Made by a program: the position numbers and the translations under genes
Shown: piece by piece, positions 1 to 13,000 of the stretch
How positions within the stretch are numbered: the stretch's first letter is position 1
Layout: each line of letters begins with the position of its first letter
The notes under the pieces: model-generated
The model's database searches: none
What the model was told of the DNA's origin: nothing
Seen by the model: only the letters and a program-made list of their open reading frames with translations
From: Megaustenia siamemsis
Lineage: Eukaryota > Mollusca > Gastropoda > Stylommatophora > Ariophantidae
Reading direction: 5' to 3'
DNA: 64,000 bases
Assembly (NCBI GenBank): GCA_032433765.1
Contig: JAVIAB010000160.1
Span: forward strand, 36,912,280-36,976,279

Positions 1-560
1 ACAAATTTTAAATACCTGGGAACAATGTTTTCTGAAGATAGTAAAATCGACAAAGAAATAGATATACAGTGCAATAAAGCAAACCAAATATTTGGACAGC
101 TATTCCTTATACTTCAACACAAACAAGAAGCACCTTACATGGAGTATATTCATTCTAATATTGTGCTGCCAATGCTAGATATGGTCACTTATATCTAGGC
201 ACAAAAGAATGCTTGTCACCATGGAGATGTGATATCTGAGAAAAGTGCTTGGAGTAACCAGAAAAGTCAGAATCAGAAATGATATAAGAGAAAGAGTAGG
301 GACTGGGCTACATACAGAAACAACAAATTAACTGGTTTGCCCATCTAGAAAGAATGCAGTGTGATTCATTACCATACAAGCATATATCAAAAGTGGAGAA
401 GGGAAAAGAGCAAGAGACAGTTCCAGAGTGAAATGGATGGACAACATCAAAGAAATGTTACAGCATCATCAATTGACAATGAGTGAGGCCGCCAAAAAGG
501 CGAGAACCAGAACTTTGCATCTCCCTGGACACCTGAAAGGGTACAAGAGGAAGTGAAGTA
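1..560 (+). mobile_element. LINE-K 3' fragment (degraded RT C-terminus)
   Basis: The first frame reads TNFKYLGTMFSEDSKID, the thumb-region motif that follows the YADD box in non-LTR retrotransposon reverse transcriptases. After about 65 codons the frame is lost to stops and shifts. Fragments such as VRIRNDIRERVGTG and SSRVKWMDNIKEM belong to the same C-terminal region. The left part lies outside the window. A shorter remnant of a similar family is at 13520-13620. It sits in a GNL2 intron, sense to the gene. Confidence 0.7.
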
Positions 561-600
561 AGAAGGAGAAAGAAAAGACGGTCACAAGAGCCTTCTTAGT

Positions 601-944
601 TCGTCATATATTGGGCATATTTGTACTAGACTTGTTTTTGTCCTCATGTTATTGAAAAGAAGATATTTCAGTTTGTTGTGTCTTTTCTGATTTCATATAT
701 GCTGAGCTGGTAATAGGCATAATTTTTCTTGTAAATCTGGAGTTCTATATTCCATTTGTTCCTGACAAACCTTTTAAGCACATCTGCAATTCCATTTTGT
801 TTTTAGTGTGTCTTAGTCTCTTAAATTAAATACATTTGAAATTGTTTTCAGAAAATGGAACAACAAGGATCTTCAGTTAACTAGTTATTTCCATTATGAA
901 TTTGTGGTTCAGTGAGTAAAATGTCTTTCTCTTTTCTATTTTAG
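601..944. other. GNL2 intron end, nothing recognised
   Basis: AT-rich sequence leading into a pyrimidine-rich acceptor tract ending ctattttag at 936-944. No repeat or coding pattern was recognised. Confidence 0.5.
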
Positions 945-1081
945 GCAACACAAGAGTTGTTACACAGAAAGCATTACAAGCCTTCAATGAAGCAATGAGC
1001 AAAGTGAAGTCTGATCCCTATAAAGTTGTCATGAACCCTACAAAGAATCCAGTAACTCTGCTAAGCTACACACCTAAAGCG
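945..1081 (+). CDS. GNL2: GNL2 window exon 1
   Basis: Acceptor ctattttag, donor gtaaat. The exon enters with two bases completing a Gly codon, giving [14 protein letters not shown] and DPYKVVMN, which match the N-terminal NGP1 region of GNL2 (WFGNTRV, DPYKVVM in human). It ends in phase 0. Confidence 0.93.
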
Positions 1082-4000
1082 GTAAATTTATACTCTTTCT
1101 TTTATTAGTGCTTATCATGTTTCATTGTTTTTTTTTTCTGTAATTGATGAAAGTAAAAAAAATAAGCAATAATTAGTATAGCATAAGAACACATTTGTGA
1201 TGGCTGGATCCAACAGAAAAAACATAGCCAGAGTTAATAGAGGAGCTAAAAATTGTTATTCTGTAGTCTGCTACTCACATTGTACGAGGCACTGTAGGAG
1301 AGCTTGAAGTTTATGAGATCATCAAATGTTTCATAATCTTCCGCTCATGGACTTGGGCTGTTCTGCAAGACAAACTGTAGTAAACAAAGACCTCAATTAC
1401 ACCAATCATTTTGTTTATCACTAATGCTAGTCTGGATGGATAATTGCTTGGTACAAACTAACCACTGAGGAAAGAGTGCCCACTTGTACTTTAAGATAAC
1501 CATAATATATTCAGAAGCATAATCAATAGTACATATATATGTACACATATATATATATATGTTATAATTTTCAAAATTCCATTTTCTCGTTTACTGTAAT
1601 TTTGTTGTTGCAATGAAACAACTTAAGTTATATTTCCTTTCAGGCTTCTGCTCCACGATTATTAGACAGAGAACCATTTGAGCAGGTCTTTGGCAAAAAG
1701 GCAACCAGGAAAAGGCCAACTTTGGACACTTATGATCTGGATGTAAGAATTTGTTTACATTTTATTCTTTCATATTTAATATTGAAGAAAGAACAAACAA
1801 ACATGATTCTTGCTGTGATTAATGGTTAAATGTTATAAGACATGGAGGGAACATTTTTAAGGAGGTGACAAATTAGATGATTAATAGTTGTATTGTTTTC
1901 AGCAAATGCTGAATGCAGGCTAAAGCATTTTTTTGTGGTTTTAGAATTTTTTCAGTGAATTATGTAATGTGCAGAACCACATATCATCATTTTCCATTGC
2001 TGTTTCAACAGTTTTAGTGACCTTTCTATGTGGTAAATCAGTCGTGGACTATGACAAGGTCTGGGTAATTTTTCCGACTTTGTACCTATTATTAGATTGT
2101 GTTTCATTACTTTAATGGTTGCTATTGTGTGGGAATAGGATAAAAAATGTATAAGTTGCATGCTACATAGAGGGACCTAATTAGATGCTTTAGGGCTTTG
2201 GCTAATGCTCGCACTCTTGACTCCCCCCTTTCATATCAGTTTGACAGTGGGGTTAGGGAAAGACACACATCAGCGCGTGGGCGTAAAATGGTCAGTGAGT
2301 TATAACTAGCTGCATACTTTATGGGCATTGAATCAACAGATCTAATCAAGATCCTGCTCCACCCACCTTGATCCTTATAACATGCAAAAGGGACTGAATG
2401 CACCCATTACCCAAAAATATTGGCCCAAATGATGCAGATAGCTTACATAATTAACCTTTATCTCTACAGAACTATATTTAGCCTCAGTGTGGCTTGCATG
2501 ATAAAGTGTAGTTATTAAAGTATTAATAAAGTGCTTCAGTGATTTATCATGAATATTAACAGTGCGCTACATTTTTATTTACCATTCCCACAGGAAATGG
2601 TAAAGAATGCAGAGTTATCTCTTCTTAAGTATGAAGAAAACCAGAGTCTGCAGACACCTGCTGAGGATGGAGTTAAAGATGGACAGCTTGAGATTGTATT
2701 CAAAGCTGGAACCTCAAAGAGAATATGGAATGAGCTCTATAAGGTTTGTTAATCACTTAATGTATTGGTGTTTCAGTCTTGTTTTTGTGCATGGGACCAC
2801 AATCAAGTAATTGAAACTTCTGACAAGCTAACTTATAAATGCTGATTTTGGGGACTGGGTGGTTAAGATGTTGATCTCTAGACAGGAACGTACTGGATTC
2901 AAATCCCACTACAGACGGTGAGAATTTTTCAAAAAACCAATCTGGGGTTTCTTCATGGATATACCCTCACATGGTCTCTGTGTAGTGAGATCCGATGTCT
3001 AGGCCTCTCAGATAACAGTGAAAAACAGGAGGTCTAGTGTGCATTCTCGTGCACATTAAAGAACTCTTGGTAATTTAAAATCTAAAAGAGTCTACTAAAT
3101 TTGCAGTTGCCTGAACAAAACTTGTTAAGCAAATCTACCCATCCAAAAGATCAATCTTTCTGACTGAAAGGTGCAGATATTGTGGCTTTGCAGAAAACTA
3201 GCGAAACAACACATCCATGCGCACTTAACGGATGAATGCTAAGAAGAAGTTGCTTCTACTTATAGTCATGTATATAGCTGTGATAGCTCAGTGGTTAGTG
3301 AACTGGACTAGAAAGGACAAGAGGTAGGGTTCGATCCCAACCGACGGCTTCCGGGTTCACCCATCCTCAAACGGGTACCGGATTTTTTTCTGGGGAAGTA
3401 AAGCGGCACGGGCCTAATACCGACCACATTACCCCAAAATCATGTGCTGAAGGTCTGTAAAATTTATGGTCACTAACACCATATTCCCTATAGGCCACTT
3501 GGCGGGACGGGGCTCTTTACTTTTTTTTTTTTTTATTATAGTCATGTATATGGAACTATTATCATTGTACTTAAACTGTTCATAGCACTTAGTTTCTTTC
3601 TTGATTAATAAAATCCACTCAAAATTAAATTTTAACACTTTTTGCAAAAAAGATAAAACAAATTCATCAGCAGCATAATCTTAAAAATACCAGCTTTGTT
3701 GCAACAGATCTGCATGGTTTCCATGTCTATATCTTCTTCTCACAGGCAGATCTCTGTACACTGTACAAACTCCCAAGCACCAGCAAAACAGAAGTAATTT
3801 TCACAAAAATTAATATGTCTGGGCTCTTTACTTTACTTTACTTACTTTGACTGATCCTGTCTTTGACAAGCTTGTGGTAATGTTAAAAAAAAAAAATCTG
3901 TTCTTATTTATTTTTTAAAAAATTATTTACAATTTGTTTCTTTCATCTGAGTTTGTCTTGACACTGATTTCCAAAATTATCTTCACTGTTCTCACAAAAA

Positions 4001-7000
4001 AAACCTAATTGCTTGGTCCTTCCTGGTTCGACACATTCATGATTTGTTCTTTCAATTACCCTATTTGTGCTGAAGTCGGATGTGTTGGGCCGAAAGGCGC
4101 AAATATCACAGTTATACTGTAAACCACAACACAACGCAGACACACCCACTTAGCGTCCTTTTAAAGGCGGATGATGAAGAGTAATTCTGTAGTCTACTAG
4201 AATACTCTAGAATGCTTGAGTCATCGGACGAACGCAAGCAAGCAATTACCCTATTCTACTTGAACCTAGCTTGTCTTATTTGTGGGATATCTTTATAAAT
4301 GTATTTTTAAAGCTGATTATGTGAAAGAAACATTTGAAATGGGCATTTTATTTTATTGCTGTTAGATATTTTACCAAAATGTGATTTTACATGGTTATGG
4401 AAGGCCCCAGTATCACTGCAAATGAATTAAAATCCATAACTGCTTAACTGCCCATGCAATAGAATCATCCAAATTAATATCTCATCTCCCAAACAAAGAA
4501 AGGTAGCTGCAGTCCCCATTATAGCAGCCTCAACACAAGACATAAGGCGAAACTGCACGGACATCTATTCCCCATCCAATGATATCACCATTTATCATAA
4601 ACAATCGTAATATCGAAACATGATCAAAACGGATTAAATTCACAGTTCACGGGGTGCATAGAGCACTTAACTCAGTAGCTCCGGCAGCAAGCTGGACTTG
4701 GAATATGAGGAAACTGCAACAAGAACACTTTTCAGACACAGCCTTTAATGGTTCCTGTTGCCTATCCGCCATATTGACCGGAAGTTCATGACCTCCTGAA
4801 TTCGTAGATTGTCATATTTTTAAAAAATATATAGTACTTGATGTTGTTAGGACATCGAATAATACAATGATTCTACTTATCAGGTTTTGTAATCTAACTA
4901 CTATTCTATATTTCAATAATTATATGTTACTGTAAAATATGTATACATTAGATAATTAACTGAAAGATACTATTTACAAGAAGTCTATCACAAGGATCAA
5001 GTTTTACACAAATCTTACTGTAAAAGGTTAAACAAAATCCAGGGTCTTATTTGTCATTCAGCATTTTTATTATTTTCAGTGTAAAAGGATTTTTTAAAAT
5101 ATGTTTGTGTTTTTGCTTTTTACAGTTTACAGACTGCATTTTTATTTATAATTTATTTTTTCTGCAGGTCATCGATTCTTCTGACGTTCTTATTCAAGTG
5201 TTAGATGCCAGAGATCCTAATGGTACCAGGTGCAAGCAAGTAGAAAACTATCTCAAGAAGGAGAAAGCACACAAGCATCTGGTTTTTATTTTAAACAAGG
5301 CTGATTTGGTTCCAAACTGGGCTGTTGTAAGTAGTTTCTATTTGTTAGTATCACAGTTAATATGTGTCTCTAATGTTTTTTAACACCTGGCTAACATTAT
5401 CATTGGACTCTAACAGTGCTCTTTAATACTTTAGTTTAGTTTACAGATCATCTTCATTGCACAATAGACAACTCCACAGTGCTCAGACTTCACCTCTTGC
5501 AATATTCTTGGCAGGGGACAGTGGCCATATTCTTTTCTCCTCTGACCATAGTCAAGGCCCTTGTAGCCACATATAAGCTTCAGTATTCTAATCTAGTGGT
5601 GACCAGCTTAAGTTTGACCAAGGACAGGATTATCACCAGGGCCAGAGGGCCAGACTTAAGAGTATCATCAAAAATTAGATGATGTGATCTTGTAATAAAT
5701 AATAATGCTTGCATGTTATCACCACACACATGCAGAAAACAACCTTGCAGTGCCAGCTATAAACAAAGCCTTTGATTATTGCAGCATTAATAGTTTTGTT
5801 TTTTTTAAACATAGGCTTTTAATTGTGGTTTCTTTGGATGTGTCAAGGACCAAGGAAAATAGACTGGCCGGCCACCACCACTGCTTTAATCTCTTGTGTA
5901 CGATCTCTTGTACATGAGGTATCATCAATTCACAAATACTAAAGCGTCAGTGAGGGTAGGGGTCTGGGTGGTCTAGAGGTAAGGTGTCACCCTCTAGACA
6001 AGAAGGTCTCTGGTTCGATTCCCTCCACAAGCGGTGGAAAATAACAAAAATAATTATATAAAATCGAATCAGTGGCTTTACCCTCTCATGGTCTCTGTGG
6101 TGAGATCCGATACCTAGCCCTCTTGGAAAATGGTGAAAAACAGGAGGTCCTGTGTGCATTCTGTGCACGTTAAAGAACCCTTGTCAGTTGGAAATCAAAA
6201 AGAGTGGACCAAAACAATGGCTGTTGCCCAGGCAAAAAATTAGTATGATAAATCAAAACAAAGTGCTAAGACTCTCGATGATAAAAATATGACAGTACAT
6301 CTGAAGTCAAAGAACATCCATCTATATGGCTAGGGAGACCTGAGTACAAGACTGCAACCGTGAAAAATAAGGAAAAAAGTGATATTCAGGCAAAATTCAG
6401 TCCCTCGGGACATTGCTAGAGATATAAAGCTGGCGAACACAAAAAAAAAACAACCCATATAAGTGAGGGTGTTCTATTGTTCTGATACACTAATATCTGG
6501 TTAAATTATTTATTTGTAGTAGACAATATACACAGTAGACTACCTTCTTCTTCCTTGATCACAGTTTGACAAAGCAGTCATTGTCCTGTACACCTTGTGG
6601 CATCTTGTAGACCAGCAACAAAGTTCCTTTACTTCACACAGTTCATGGCCCACATTTGTAGTTAGCACATGTCTGATCCAGGGAGCCAAGATAGCTCAGT
6701 GGTTAGTGAACTGGACTACATAGGACAAGAGGTAGGGTTCGATCCCAACCGACGGCTTCCAATTCATCCAGCCTTTAATGGGTACCAAATTTTTTTCTGG
6801 GAAAGTTAAGTGGCACGGGTGTAAAACTGACCACATTACCCAAAAAATCATGTGCCAAAGGTCTGTAAAATTTATAGTTATTAACATCATATTCCCTATA
6901 CGCCACTTGGCATAACGGAGGTACTTTCCTTTTTTTTTTTTTTTTTTTTAACATGTCTGATCCACACCCTTCCATCAGGTTATTCTTGATCTCTCTCTCT

Positions 7001-10000
7001 TTTTCTCCTCTCCAGAACCACCATACTTTACAGACAAATAACTCAGTAAATCAATACCAGTGTTGTTAGTCACAGCACATTGAAGGATATACTTCGGAGA
7101 TGATCTCAGCACTTATGATCTTGTCCAAAATGGAATGAAGATGACCTGTTGACTAAACTAAACAGTGAACCAAAAACATACTGAACATTTTGATAAAGCT
7201 ACATGAAGAGAGGTGTGCAGTTAAACTGTCTGTAGTAATAAAAATAACAAATTATGCCATGAAGGCACTATTTTGTAGAGTTCAACATTATATTTCCAAA
7301 ATCCAACCATAACACACTTTAAAAATTGACATAGTTATGTATTGAAATATACGCATCAGTTTTACGATTGGCAAACACCTGATAGCAATACCAGGCCAAT
7401 TAATCTTACTTTTGTACTGGATTAAATTTTTTTAAATGACTATCTGAAACAAAAATATGCATATACATTAAGATGAGGATTGTTGTAAATGTTTGTTGTT
7501 CTGCAGTAAAGCTGGAAATAAGGATTAATGGTAAAGGTATCCTATTGCATTTGTAGATATTGGGAAATCAGTTTTTGGACTGCTAGTTCTCTTCACATAT
7601 TTTGGGGGAAGCTATCAACGGTACATATGTTTCTATAAAAAGTCTTCTGTAAGGGGCATACATATGATGCAGTCTACAACATATATAGTAATATTGTATA
7701 TAAAACACTTTATGCAGTTGTTTGACTTAAGTGGTGTAATCTGTTTTGATGATCATCATATGGAAATAGAATCAGCAAATGTTGGGGTACGATGTAATTA
7801 CGTAATCTTTGTTTTCAGATCATTGTTTTGAGAAATTGTTAACCAAATGTTTTTAATGAATCAGAAAAAATGGGTGGCAGTTCTTTCACAAGAACATCCA
7901 ACATTGGCATTCAGGGCCAGCATCACCAACTGTTTTGGTAAAGGAGACCTTATTTCACTGCTTCGACAGTTTGGAAAGGTGAGATGCTCCTAACATTTTG
8001 TGTCTGGTTATGCATAATAACATATATTTACATGTGTTGTACATTTTAATAACATGTGTAACCATTTGTTTTAGTTCTTTTGCGTTCTTCTGATATTTTT
8101 TGCACTTTTAATAACAGCTATGTAAACTCATGTTTTTTTTAAATAAATTCAGGCTTATTTGTTATATCAATTTTTCTTTATGCTTGCAAAACATGGACAC
8201 TTACAGCAGAATTATAGAATATAATACAGTCGAACCTGGTCTTAGGACCACCTGTTTAAAGCGTTTCCCTGGTTATAGGACCGGGTCTACAATTTCCCCG
8301 AGTTTTTTACTATATGCTAACACTGATTACGGCGCTCACCGTATGACGCGACCAGAGACCAGGCTAATTAACCGCCGCCAATGTTATTTATCCCGTTTAC
8401 GACGACCAGCCAGTCCTTCGTCTCGCTGGGAGCCATAAACGATCGACACAGGTGTCTACAGGTGTCCAAGTTTTCCCGTATTTAGTGAGTCCCAGATTAC
8501 AGTGGGACGTGTTACGTTTATCAGTCAATACTGGTGTGAGAAACACGGCAGACACAGATCTATGATTCGTGAAGTGACATCACTTCGCGGTTCCGTCTAG
8601 ACCAGAGTAGACCATTGCGTGGCCCGTATAAATTACAGGAATTAACTAAAGAATTAGTCATTGCCCGCTTAGAGTGTATTCACGTACATGTACAGTATCT
8701 CAGTGAATTATTTTTGTGGATTTTAAAAGTGTTACACACAATATAGGAAATGGCCAGTGTCAAAAGCGCACCTATTCAATAACAAACGGGAGATCTGACA
8801 TACTAGACGTTATCATGGACTTGAGAGAAAAATTGAACTTATCGTTTATTTCATCTGTCAAACAACAGACTACCATATTGGATTTTTTTTCAAGTCAAAA
8901 GTGATACATGTACAGTATAAGTGGAATCTGTGTATGTGTGTTTTATTTTTGTGTGTTTAACTATCGTGTTTTATGAAAAGTGTCCAACCAGTGGCTATTG
9001 TAGACCGACATGTGCACTATGTTCTACTCATGGATTACGCTGATTTGCAGGTTAGTTTTCATAGTGCTTAGGATAAAAATTTTTTTATCGCTCTATTTAT
9101 TATGTGAAACCTGTGAGGCAGGACCACCTGTCCTATGGGACCAGTTTTTGAAAGTCCCGTGAATGGTCGCCTTAGACAGGTTCGACTGTACAAGATATGG
9201 CAATGAAATGTTATAGAAGGGTTTTTGGGAATCTCTTTCTTTGATCATATCATGACTAAACAAGTTCATTAAAGGATGCTATAAGCAATCAGAGTACATG
9301 GTGATCTTTTGACTATTGTAAAGAAATGGTTTGGCCATATATCTCGATCATTTGGCCTGGTTAAAAACTATTCTGCCTGCAGCTGTAATAGGAGAAAGAA
9401 GGAGATATAGACAGAGAGAGATTACACCAAAGAAGTGACAGGCCCCAACTTTGCAAAGTCCCAAAGAATGACTAGATGAAGATCAATGGATAATGTTGAT
9501 TAGGTCTGTCAATAGTACCCCACTGACAGGGTTATGGGATAGGTCATCTAGAAATGTTGCCTTGTGGTAAAAGAAAATAGTGTTAGTGGCAAATTTTTTT
9601 TATGTCCATCAGTACAAATATATAGATAATGTCAGTATTATCTATCTATTGACCTTTCCAGCTGTAGCCGGCCCTTAGGGCATAGATTCAGATACTGTTT
9701 CTTTGGAAGAGGGAGCCGATTCCTGCTGCTCTTGCCTCTCTGATCAATGTTCTTCTCAGTGTCTCTCTGTGTCTGCCTCTTTTCTTCTTACCTGTTGTTT
9801 CCCACATGAGGGCTTGCTTTACTATTCGGTTATTATCTCTTCTCATCACATGTCCAACATATGACCATCGTCTTTTATTGATTACTGAAGATATTAGTGG
9901 TAGATTGGCAATTTTTCTAATTTCCTCGTTTGTTTTGAATTCATTCCATGCTATACCAAGTATTTTCCTTAGACATTTATTTTTGAATGCGTTCAACTTT

Positions 10001-13000
10001 GTTTCTATGTCCTTGTTGTTTTCTAGCTCTCATATGCATACTTAACGGTTGACAGTACGTTTTATTTGAATAGTCTAAATTTTGTGTTTGTGCCGATGAA
10101 TTTTGATTTCCACAAACTTTTCAAGGCTTCTGAAAGACATTGCTGCTTTAGCTATTCAGATTGTAATTTCTTTACTTGTATCCCCTTCCCAATCAATATG
10201 ACTTCCAAGATAGATAAAGTGATCGATCTCCTCCACTTTTTCTTCTTTTGTTAATGAAACATCAGTATTATGCCTAACTATAAATATACACCAGGGAGCC
10301 GCAATAGCCCAGTGGTTAGTGAACTGGACTACAAAGGACAAGAGGTAGGGCTCAATCCCAACCGACGGCTTCCAGGTTCACCTAGCCTTAAATGGGTACT
10401 GGATTTTTTTCTGGGAAAGTAAAGCGGCACGGGCGTAATACCGACCACATTACCCCAAAAATCATGTGCCGAAGGCTGTAAAATTTATGGTCACTAACAC
10501 TATATTTCCTATACACCACTTGGCGTGACGGGGCACTTTACTTTTTTTTTTTTTTTTACTATAAATATATATCTGCTGAATTGAATAGCTTTTTCTAGTT
10601 TAAATATTGCAGTCATGATGAACCAGTTGAATTGTGGTATTTAATCAATATTTATTTATATTTTAAAATTACTTTAAAGTTAAGAAACACAAATTTTGTT
10701 TCAGCTTCACAATGATAAGAAACAAATTAGTGTTGGACTAATTGGGTACCCTAATGTTGGAAAAAGTTCCATTATTAATGCTTTGAAGTCCAAAAAGGTT
10801 TGCAAAGTTGCTCCTATACCAGGAGAGACCAAAGTAAGTCTATTTGATTTCTATTTTATTTTTAAATTGAGATGTGGCTTTTTTTTTAATCGTCATATTT
10901 TTATTTGGTTTTATTTAGCAAGTGACCTGTCTTTAGAATTCAATATCTTGCAGTTTTTTGTAATATTTAAACAAATTTCTTAAATTATTTTTTCATTCTT
11001 CATAGGACATAGGGTGGTAACTTTCGGTGATTTCTGTTCTCATGTGATATTTTAATTGCCTTGCTAGCTTACTCGTTTAATAACTTTTACTATATAATGT
11101 ATGTGATTCTTCTGTGGTACATTCAGTTTGATTTGGAAGACATACAGCGAGTAAATATCAAAATTTGTGGTGGAGAGAATGGAATATTTGACACTAGAAA
11201 GTGTCAAATTTGTAAATCTTTGAAATGCTTCTTCTCATAAGTAACAATTTACTAAAATAACACTACTATTAAGTATGTTACATTAACAAATTTACATGTT
11301 TGTTACATGTTGTCGTGTCATGAACTGAAACACTCCCATTTAAATATTATGTTTAAAAATGAGCAGAATGTAGTTGCCTTCATCCCTAGATGCTGCATCA
11401 TGTCTAAGAGCAGAGTTAAAATGCCACTTTAAGTTTCAAACAAGCAGCTGTGTATCCTTTACTGTCCACATCTAGCCCTAGTCTTCCAACTCATCTATTC
11501 ATTCTCCTGTAAGTTTCATTCAAGTACATATCTTGAAATATTGTCTTCTTTGTATTGCAGTTGTAGGAGTACCTACCCCTTCAGCTTCTTCCTTAAAATA
11601 TATGAGAATGTCTTTACAATATTTGAAAAATATGTGGGCATAACCCTTTTCTCTCTTAACAAAAATGTTCTGCCATATGTGGAAATATTTTGGGGAAAAA
11701 AACACACACACACATTATCTCCATCACATGAAATCTAATCACTATCAGTGTTTTTCAGATTATCACCTTTAAATTGAATAAAACTTATTTCTAAATCACT
11801 TTCCATATAATCTTGGTGAAAAATCATCAAAATCTAATAATCTAATTTCATGGTGGAAGCTTTTTAAAATACAGCGGAACAGGATTCGGTGATCAGAATT
11901 CAACATTTAATTCCGAACACACATTTGATGGTGTAATGCATCACTACCTGAGCACCATACAGGAAACGTTAGCAAATTTTAGTGCACTTTTATATTGAAG
12001 AGTTCTTAATAACCAGTGCAATGTAAAAATACCCCAAAAAATCACTGTAACACAGCAAGTCAAAAACGGTGTTCCTCACTACATTAGGGGACAAATGACT
12101 ATGGAATAATCTACTTATTCTTGCTCATTTTTTTAGAATGTAGGAATTTTAGTAATTTAAAAACCTTGTTTCCTTTAAATGCGTACTTAACTTTTGATGT
12201 ATTGTATTTATATAATCATTTAGTTGTTAGTTTTTTTCATGTTTGAAAGTTCATGTTGTATATTTTTTTATACCTAGGTCTGGCAGTATGTGACCTTAAT
12301 GACCAACATATTTCTAATTGACTGCCCAGGCATTGTCTACCCTACAGGAGCCACACCCTTGGACATGGTTTTGAAAGGAGTTGTGAGTTAGCACTTTATG
12401 CATTTATAAGTTTGTTACTTAAGCTCTAAGATTTCAATAAGGACAAAGTGCTAACCAACACAAAACTAACACTCAGTAGAAATATTATAATTTATCTAAG
12501 TTGTGTTCTTATATGGGTCTGAAATCTGGACTACCTATACAGGACAAGAGAAAGGTTAAACAATTACATCTGCATTGACCCCGCAGGATAATGAACATCA
12601 AGTGGCAGGACAAAGTAGCCAACTCTAAGCTAAACTCCTATCCATTATGACAACACTTAGGAGTCAGGGATTAAGTGAGTTAAGTCATGTGAATAGGCAA
12701 CAGTCACACTCCCAAACAACGACTGTACTGAGAATTTATGGACAGAAAGATATCAAGGGGCAAATACGTGCTGAGATATACTGATGTTTGCAGTGCTTCA
12801 CTGAGAGAATACTTCTATCAATGAAAAGGATTGGGAGAATCTGGAGATAGATTGTAACACATGGAGAACAAGAATAAGAAATAGATTGTAACACATGGAG
12901 AATAAGAAATAGAGTGTAAAACATGGAGAATAAGAGTAAGAAATAGATTGTAACACATGGAGAATAAGAAATAGAGTGTAACACATGGAGAACAAGAATA

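Noticed and set aside
8130..8438. A 102-codon plus-strand frame
   Set aside because: It crosses the left end of the pogo-like element, joining LINE-G to transposon sequence, so it is not a single gene.
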